12,195 bases of DNA from an uncultured delta proteobacterium (GTDB lineage Bacteria; Myxococcota_A; Bradymonadia; REDH01): contig CAIWGR010000484.1 in NCBI GenBank assembly GCA_903912275.1, forward strand, positions 1 through 12,195, in the 5' to 3' direction. Numbering within the stretch: the first letter of the stretch is position 1; the number at the start of each line of letters is the position of its first letter. This document shows positions 7,792 to 12,195 of the stretch, piece by piece. Under the pieces are notes generated by a model. The model was given only the letters and a program-made list of their open reading frames with translations. It did not search any database and was not told the DNA's origin. The translations under genes were made by a program, and so were the position numbers.

Positions 7792-9059
7792 GGGTCACGC
7801 TCCATGCAGATGGCCATCATCGCATGTCCTGTGCCCGGATGGTAGTTGGCGAAGCCGATGGCGGTGGCGCGCCAGCCGGCGGCGACGAGGAGGCCGATGT
7901 CTTCGGCGCCGGCGCGGGGTGCAGGGGCGAGGTAGAGGAGGCGCTGCTCGGTGAGGTCGGCGAGGGCCTGCATGGCGACGGGACCGAGCGAGGCGCGCAT
8001 GGGGTTGATGAGGGTGGTGTGGAAGCGGAGGCCCTGGGCGAGGAGGCGGGGGGCGACGGTCTCGATTTTGCCGCCGCGGGCCTCGAGGTGGCTGTGGCCG
8101 AGCCGGGTGGCGGTGGCCTGCAGCGCCTGCACGGCCTCCCAGGCGGCATCGACGGCGGTGATGCGGCCGGACTGGGCGGCGAGGCGGAGGGTGAGCGAGC
8201 CGGCGCCGCTGGTGGCATCGAGGAGCGAGGGGACGGTGCCGACCCGGTCGGCGACCCAGTCGAAGAGGGTCGCGGCGGCGGTGGGGTGGGGGTGCTGCCA
8301 GCCCTCGATGACGGTGCCGGCCTGCTCGTCGCCGACGGGGAGGATGCGGGGCCAGGCGCCGGCGAGGAGCCTGGGCGGAGTCCCGCGGCCGGTGCGGAGG
8401 CCGAGTGCAACGAGGCCGTCGGGGAGCGGGAGCTGGTGGAGCGAAGGGTGGTCGTCTGCGTCGAGGATGGCGGCAGCGCCCGTGTCGCCGAGCAGCACCT
8501 CGACGGAGGCGAGAGCGAGGGTGTCGCCGAGGGGTTCGAGGAGCGCCGCGACGGCGGCGAGGGCGCGTTGGACCGCGGGGTGGTTGGCGCGGCAGTCGGG
8601 GAGCGGGAGGAGGTCGCCGGCGGCGTCGCGGAGGCCGAGCAGCCAGTGGCCGTCGAAGCGGGCGGCGAAGCGGGCGCGGACGCGGGTGCCTCCGCGGCGG
8701 GTGGGGACGATGGCCTCGATGCGGTCGGGCGCGAGGTCGAGGCCGGCGAAGCGGGCGAGGACCTCGGTGATGGTGAGGCGGAGGAGGTCGTCTTCGGCTG
8801 CCTCGTCGATGTGGAGCAGCGAGCAGCCGGTGCAGGCCGGCGCGTGGCTGCAGGCGGGCGCGATGCGGTGGGGGGCGGCGCGCTCCACGGCGACCACCTC
8901 ACGCTCGGTGCGCCAGGCGTGGCGATGCTCGGCGATGGTGACCCGCTCGCCGGGGATGCCGCCGCGGACGAGGAAGGTCTCGCCGGTGGCCTCTTCGCGG
9001 GCGAGGCACTTGTCGCGTGAGAACCAGCGGAGGAGCTCAACCCCCTCGCGCAGGATCAC
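7788..9059 (-). CDS. TrmA/RlmD-family RNA m5U methyltransferase-like protein, catalytic residues apparently lost
   Basis: A 423-residue protein with the full TrmA/RlmD architecture. There is an N-terminal TRAM-like OB domain (about 1-60, GGIPGERV at 33-40), the iron-sulfur cysteines C70, C76, C79 (CSHAPACTGC) and C156, and a C-terminal Rossmann methyltransferase domain whose SAM motif I is LLDATSGAGSL (279-289). RlmD-type enzymes make 5-methyluridine in 23S rRNA or tRNA. Here the catalytic positions look replaced: the DPPR loop is NPMR (N352-R355), the nucleophile motif YVSCNP aligns with YLAPAP (376-381, Cys position P379), and the general-base Glu of TxHxE is M414 (T410, H412 retained). SAM binding and the 4Fe-4S cluster could survive without m5U chemistry. 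Start GTG 9059 overlaps the upstream stop (GTGA, 9056-9059), and its own stop overlaps the rsgA start. Either a pseudo-enzyme that binds RNA or a divergent enzyme. The family is confident; the activity is open. Confidence 0.85.
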   Translation of the reverse strand: MILREGVELLRWFSRDKCLAREEATGETFLVRGGIPGERVTIAEHRHAWRTEREVVAVERAAPHRIAPACSHAPACTGCSLLHIDEAAEDDLLRLTITEVLARFAGLDLAPDRIEAIVPTRRGGTRVRARFAARFDGHWLLGLRDAAGDLLPLPDCRANHPAVQRALAAVAALLEPLGDTLALASVEVLLGDTGAAAILDADDHPSLHQLPLPDGLVALGLRTGRGTPPRLLAGAWPRILPVGDEQAGTVIEGWQHPHPTAAATLFDWVADRVGTVPSLLDATSGAGSLTLRLAAQSGRITAVDAAWEAVQALQATATRLGHSHLEARGGKIETVAPRLLAQGLRFHTTLINPMRASLGPVAMQALADLTEQRLLYLAPAPRAGAEDIGLLVAAGWRATAIGFANYHPGTGHAMMAICMERDP

Positions 9060-10246
9060 GAGAGCTGGGGCGCGATGGTGGCCCAGTCGCGGGCGGTGGC
9101 GAGGAGGGCTTCGCTCATGCTCTGCACGGCGGTGGGGATAACGCTCTCCTCCACGTCGAAGCGGGGTGTGTGGATCATGTGGACGATGCCGCGCTCCTCG
9201 TTGCGGACGCCGAGGAAGAGGAAGGCGGCCGGCACGCGCCGAGCAAAGGCGGAGAAGTCTTCGGCGCCCATCTGGGGCTTGAAGGGGACGGTGGCGAGCC
9301 CGCCGATGCGCTCGGCGAAGAGGCGCTCGAGCGTGGGGTTGTTGGTGGTCACGTGGGCGCCCTGCACGAGCGCGATCTCGGCGGTGCAGCCGTAGGCGGA
9401 GGCGACCGACTTCACGAGCTCGTTGAAGCGGGCGAGGAGCCGTTCGCGCACGGCGGTGGAGAGGGTGCGGATGGTGCCCTGGAGGTGGGCCCTGTCTGGG
9501 ATGATGTTGTAGGCGGTGCCGGCGGTGATGCGGCAGACCGAGACGACGGCGGCTTCGCGGGCGTCTGTCTCGCGGGCCACGAGCGACTGGAGCGCCTGGA
9601 TGACGGCGGCGGCGGCGACGATGGGGTCGATGCCCTCGTGCGGGTAGGCGCCGTGGGCCATGCTGCCGGTGAGGTGGATATCGAAGATGTCGCTGCCGGC
9701 CCAGACGGCGCCGCCGGTGCAGCCGATTTTGCCGGCCTCGAGGAGGGGCATCACATGGAGGGCGAAGGCGGCGTCGACGGCCGGCGATTCGAGCACCCCT
9801 TCGCGGACCATCAGCTCGGCGCCGATGACCTGTCCCGGCGGCGGCGCGGCCTCTTCGGCGGGCTGGAAGACAAACTTGATGCGGCCGTGCAGGTCGGCGC
9901 GGCGGCTGGCGAGGAGCGAGGCGACGCCGACGCCGACGGTGGTGTGCACATCGTGGCCGCAGGCGTGCATGACGCCCGGGTTGCAGCTCTCGTAGCCGTG
10001 GCGGCTCTCCTCGGTGATGGGGAGGGCGTCCATGTCGGCGCGGAAGAGGAGCGTGGGGCCGGGATGGTCGCCTTCGAGGGTGGCGACGACGCCGTGGCCG
10101 GCGATGCCGGTGGCGGGGGTGAGGCCGGCTGCGCGGAGCGCCTCTGCCACCTTGGCGGCGGTGCGGGACTCCTGGTGGGAGAGCTCCGGGTGGCGGTGGA
10201 GGTCGCGGCGGAAGGCGATGAGTTGTTCGGGCGTGAGCGCGGTCAT
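9056..10246 (-). CDS. M20D-family amidohydrolase / N-acyl-amino acid deacylase
   Basis: A 396-residue zinc-dependent aminoacylase of the M20D (HipO/IAA-amino-acid hydrolase, N-acetyl-diaminopimelate deacetylase) type. It opens with LIAFRRDLHRHPELSHQE (9-26). The metal-site motifs are all present: FRADMDALPI (68-77), MHACGHDVHTT (93-103, with C96 and H98), FQPAEEA (127-133, E131 and E132), LHVMP (163-167, H164) and IHTPRFD (358-364, H359). A dimerisation/lid domain lies at about 185-295. It begins 7 nt after dapD, so the likely job is removing the acyl group from an acylated diaminopimelate, but it is not a classical DapE (M20A), and peptide or other N-acyl substrates are possible. ATG 10246 gives the standard M20D N terminus and follows the dapD stop; the open frame continues into dapD as a Ser/Pro-rich shadow. 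No Shine-Dalgarno is visible. Its stop overlaps the next gene by 4 nt. Confidence 0.92.
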   Translation of the reverse strand: MTALTPEQLIAFRRDLHRHPELSHQESRTAAKVAEALRAAGLTPATGIAGHGVVATLEGDHPGPTLLFRADMDALPITEESRHGYESCNPGVMHACGHDVHTTVGVGVASLLASRRADLHGRIKFVFQPAEEAAPPPGQVIGAELMVREGVLESPAVDAAFALHVMPLLEAGKIGCTGGAVWAGSDIFDIHLTGSMAHGAYPHEGIDPIVAAAAVIQALQSLVARETDAREAAVVSVCRITAGTAYNIIPDRAHLQGTIRTLSTAVRERLLARFNELVKSVASAYGCTAEIALVQGAHVTTNNPTLERLFAERIGGLATVPFKPQMGAEDFSAFARRVPAAFLFLGVRNEERGIVHMIHTPRFDVEESVIPTAVQSMSEALLATARDWATIAPQLS

Positions 10247-10253
10247 GCGGAGC

Positions 10254-11096
10254 CTAGCGGAGCGAGCCCTCGAGGGCGGTGCGGAGGTCGGTGGAGGCGT
10301 CGCGGTATTTGACGATGAGCGGGGTCTGGATCTGCAGGCCGTGGGCGCGCGCGAAGTCGCTGGAGCCGATGGCACGGCTGCCGGGGACGACGACCGCGTT
10401 CTCGGGGATCTCGAGCGGCTGGCCGTCGCCGGAGCGGAGGATGCGGTCGTGGACGAGGTCGAAGACCGGCGTGGAGGCGGTGAGGACGACGCCTGCACCG
10501 ATGACGGCGCCGCGGCGGACCAGGGTGCCTTCGTAGATGCCGGTGTTGCCGCCGACGAGTGCGCCATCTTCGACGATGACGGGGCGGTTGCCGATGGGCT
10601 CGAGGACGCCGCCTATCTGGCAGCCCGCGGAGAGGTGTACGCCTTTGCCGATCTGGGCGCAGCTGCCGACGAGGGCGTGGCTGTCGACCATGGTGCCGTC
10701 GTCGATGAAGGCGCCAACATTTGCATACATCGGCGGCATGCAGGTGACGCTGCGGCCGAGGTAGGCGCCGCGCCGGATGGAGGAGCCGCCGGGCACGATG
10801 CGGATGCCGCGCTCCGCGAAGCCGGCCGACTGCATCGGCATGGTGTCCTTGTCGATGAAGTGGAGGCCGCCGGCGGCGCCGCTCTCGACGAGGTCGCCGA
10901 GCCGGAAGCAGACGAGGATGGCCTGCTTGACGGCGGCGTTGACCTGCCAGCTGCCGTTGCCGTCGGGGGCGGCGGCGCGGAGCTGGCCGGCCTCGAGCGC
11001 GGTGAGGAAGGCTTCGACGGCGCCGAGCAGCTCGGGGGTGCGGGCCTTGGTGCCGGCGTGGAAGGTGGCGACGAGGAGATCGAGTGCGTCGGTCAT
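10254..11096 (-). CDS. dapD: DapD, tetrahydrodipicolinate N-succinyltransferase
   Basis: A 280-residue left-handed beta-helix acyltransferase close to the length of E. coli DapD (274). It transfers succinyl from succinyl-CoA to tetrahydrodipicolinate in the succinylase branch of meso-diaminopimelate/lysine synthesis in the cytosol. A helical N-terminal domain (1-100) contains GSWQVNAAVKQAIL (48-61) and FIDKDTMPM (80-88). The hexapeptide-repeat core runs about 105-215 with MPPMYANVGAFIDDGTMVD (120-138), VGSCAQIGKGVHLS (143-156), IGGVLEPIGNRPVIVEDG (161-178) and VVLTAST (203-209). The tail has PENAVVVPGSRAIG (231-244) and TPLIVKYRD (258-266). The MVDTWA segment usual in proteobacterial DapD reads MVDSHA. 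ATG 11096 gives the expected N terminus and lies 4 nt after the stop of the lectin gene; upstream codons in frame are Ser/Pro/Thr-rich and belong to that gene's shadow. No clear Shine-Dalgarno is seen, so translation may depend on coupling. Confidence 0.94.
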   Translation of the reverse strand: MTDALDLLVATFHAGTKARTPELLGAVEAFLTALEAGQLRAAAPDGNGSWQVNAAVKQAILVCFRLGDLVESGAAGGLHFIDKDTMPMQSAGFAERGIRIVPGGSSIRRGAYLGRSVTCMPPMYANVGAFIDDGTMVDSHALVGSCAQIGKGVHLSAGCQIGGVLEPIGNRPVIVEDGALVGGNTGIYEGTLVRRGAVIGAGVVLTASTPVFDLVHDRILRSGDGQPLEIPENAVVVPGSRAIGSSDFARAHGLQIQTPLIVKYRDASTDLRTALEGSLR

Positions 11097-11100
11097 GGGC

Positions 11101-12195
11101 TCAGAAGGTGCAGGCCTGGACGATCTGGAGGTCGTCGATGCGGTGGTAGTTGGTCGAGCCACCCGTGGAGCCGGTGAAGCCGATGTAGCCGCCCTTGAAG
11201 TCGAGGCCGGGTGCGTCTGCGTCGATGACCGTGAGGCCGTCCATCAGAACGGTGACATGGATGCCGGCGATGCGGAGCACGATGTCGTGCCAGGCGTTGT
11301 TCTCGAGGGTGGGAGTCTCGGTCCAGAGGATGTGGCTTTCGGGGTCGCCGTTGAGGGTGATGGCGACATGGTTGCCGAGCGTGGGGTCGATGGCGTTGTG
11401 GTAGGTGTCGAACTCGATGTGGAAGGCGTCGACCACGGTTGGCGTAACGGCGTAGCCAAGGCCTTCGCCCGGACGAGCTGCGGCGAGGAGGTTGGCGAGT
11501 TCGGCGACGCCCGTGACGCCGAAGATGCTCATGGCGAAGCCGTCGGCGCCGTCGGCGGTGGAGTCGCAGGGGCCGGGTAGCGGGCACTGGCCGGTGGAGA
11601 CGCGGAGGGAGATTTCGGTGTCGCCGCGGGAGAGGGTGCTGCCGAGGTAGAAGATGGCGCCCTGCTGTCCGCCGGCGAGGCCGGTGAGTTCGAGCCAGCC
11701 GGCGGGTTCGCGGTAGGCGTCGCCGACGATGAGCCAGTCGGAGGAGCTGAGGTCGGCGTTGAAGTCGAGGGTGGGGATGGTGGGGCAGACGGCGATGGCG
11801 ACGGTGGCGGTCTGCTCGGTGGAGGTGGCGTCGACGGCGCGCACGGTGAGGGTGTGGCGGCCGCCGGTGAGGCCGGCGAGGCTGAGTTCGAAGCGGCCGG
11901 TGGCGTCCGGTGTGACGATGCCGACGAGGCCGTCGATGCTGGAGACGACGGAGACCTCGACGGTGGCAAAGTCGAGGCCGTCGGAGACGAGCTCACCGAG
12001 GAGGAGGTTGGGGTCGCCTGCGCGGAAGGCGTCGCCGTCGATGGGCGAGAAGATGCGGAGCTCCCAGGTGGGGGCAGGCGGCGTGGTGTCGTCGACCGTG
12101 GTGTCTGCGGAGGTGTCGGTGGTGTCGTCGACCGTGGTGTCTGCGGAGGTGTCGGTGACCTCGGTGTCTGCGGAGGTGTCGGTGACCTCGGTGTC
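11101..12195 (-). CDS. Exported multidomain protein: Asp/Thr repeat linker, Ig-like domain, L-type lectin domain (N terminus missing)
   Basis: The frame has no stop from 11101 to the window edge (364 residues plus stop), so the gene begins beyond 12195; the GTG at 11844 is only an internal codon. N to C: an acidic Asp/Thr linker of DTEVTDTSA and DTTVDDTTDTSA units (12085-12195); a bacterial Ig-like beta-sandwich (about 11790-12065, starting WELRIFSPIDGDAF, with GLTGGRHTLTVRAVD near its end); and an L-type (legume-like) lectin fold (about 11104-11775). The lectin core has GADGFAMSIFG, GLGYAV and the metal-site pattern EFDTYHNAIDP...NHVAI (11368-11415, probable Mn/Ca ligands Glu, Asp, Asn, Asp, His), then GGYIGFTGSTGG and HRIDDLQI near the end. 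A carbohydrate-binding surface or lipoprotein role is inferred; signal peptide and lipobox are outside the window. The gene ends 4 nt before dapD. Ligand unknown. Confidence 0.84.
   Translation of the reverse strand, partial: DTEVTDTSADTEVTDTSADTTVDDTTDTSADTTVDDTTPPAPTWELRIFSPIDGDAFRAGDPNLLLGELVSDGLDFATVEVSVVSSIDGLVGIVTPDATGRFELSLAGLTGGRHTLTVRAVDATSTEQTATVAIAVCPTIPTLDFNADLSSSDWLIVGDAYREPAGWLELTGLAGGQQGAIFYLGSTLSRGDTEISLRVSTGQCPLPGPCDSTADGADGFAMSIFGVTGVAELANLLAAARPGEGLGYAVTPTVVDAFHIEFDTYHNAIDPTLGNHVAITLNGDPESHILWTETPTLENNAWHDIVLRIAGIHVTVLMDGLTVIDADAPGLDFKGGYIGFTGSTGGSTNYHRIDDLQIVQACTF
12085..12195 (-). repeat. In-frame tandem repeats encoding an Asp/Thr-rich linker
   Basis: Two perfect adjacent 36-bp copies occupy 12085-12120 and 12121-12156, and a related 27-bp unit repeats at 12157-12183 and into the window edge. 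All units are multiples of three and encode 12- and 9-residue acidic Asp/Thr/Ser blocks in the lectin-domain gene. The array continues past the window, so its copy number is unknown. The identity of the 36-bp copies suggests recent duplication by slippage or unequal crossing-over. Such linkers usually space an outer domain away from a lipidated N terminus. Confidence 0.9.

Noticed and set aside
5093..10312. Long + strand open frames opposite the - strand genes (for example 5093-6130, 6188-7360, 7824-9020, 9017-10312) with Gly/Ala/Glu/Asp-rich translations.
   Set aside because: They lie exactly antisense to genes with clear family motifs, are low-complexity, match no family I recognise, and are expected where GC content is so high that stops are rare in other frames.
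11101..11844. Treating the lectin-domain gene as a complete 247-aa protein starting at GTG 11844.
   Set aside because: The frame has no stop from 11845 to the window edge, and the upstream part encodes a coherent Ig-like strand set and linker, so the gene is partial and the GTG is an internal Val codon.
1..12195. CRISPR arrays, insertion sequences, tRNA or rRNA genes, prophage or defence genes.
   Set aside because: None was seen: coding genes fill almost the whole window, and the only direct repeats noted are the coding repeats at 12085-12195.

Overview
This is a very GC-rich, gene-dense bacterial window with no RNA genes, insertion sequences or CRISPR and almost no intergenic DNA. The organism is most likely a Gram-negative bacterium. 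The ImuB/DnaE2 pair and an E. coli-type DapD fit that, and the Asp/Thr-rich low-complexity linker in front of Ig-like and lectin domains recalls exported proteins of Myxococcota and relatives (Bradymonadales-like). The placement is an inference and no marker gene confirms it.

The left part (1-4720) is on the + strand. It begins inside imuB (C-terminal 208 aa), followed after 18 nt by a complete dnaE2. Together they are the ImuB-DnaE2 translesion-synthesis mutasome. After a 57-nt gap come a short-chain dehydrogenase-like protein, in which the catalytic Tyr and Asn appear to be replaced, and, 4 nt later, a 55-aa DUF2256 zinc-ribbon protein.

The right part (4725-12195) is a single run of seven genes on the - strand, read from right to left: lectin-domain surface protein (partial, runs off the window), dapD, M20D-type amidohydrolase, TrmA/RlmD-like protein, rsgA, polytopic GT-C-like membrane protein, Cdd1-type helix-hairpin-helix protein. 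Neighbours are separated by 4 or 7 nt or overlap by exactly 4 nt (four GTGA/ATGA junctions in a row), so translational coupling in one operon is likely. The two blocks converge with 4 nt between the stop codons.

Functionally the - strand run mixes diaminopimelate/lysine and peptidoglycan precursor synthesis (DapD, perhaps the M20D hydrolase), ribosome biogenesis (RsgA, and a TrmA/RlmD relative that keeps its four iron-sulfur cysteines but seems to have lost its catalytic Asp, Cys and Glu), and envelope or surface functions (GT-C-like protein, lectin). The most interesting points are the apparently catalytically dead TrmA/RlmD homologue, the Tyr-less SDR beside DUF2256, the DapD/M20D pairing, and a strong strand-dependent G3/C3 codon bias that follows the + strand's G excess across the strand switch. 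I did not see a convincing new defence or mobile system.
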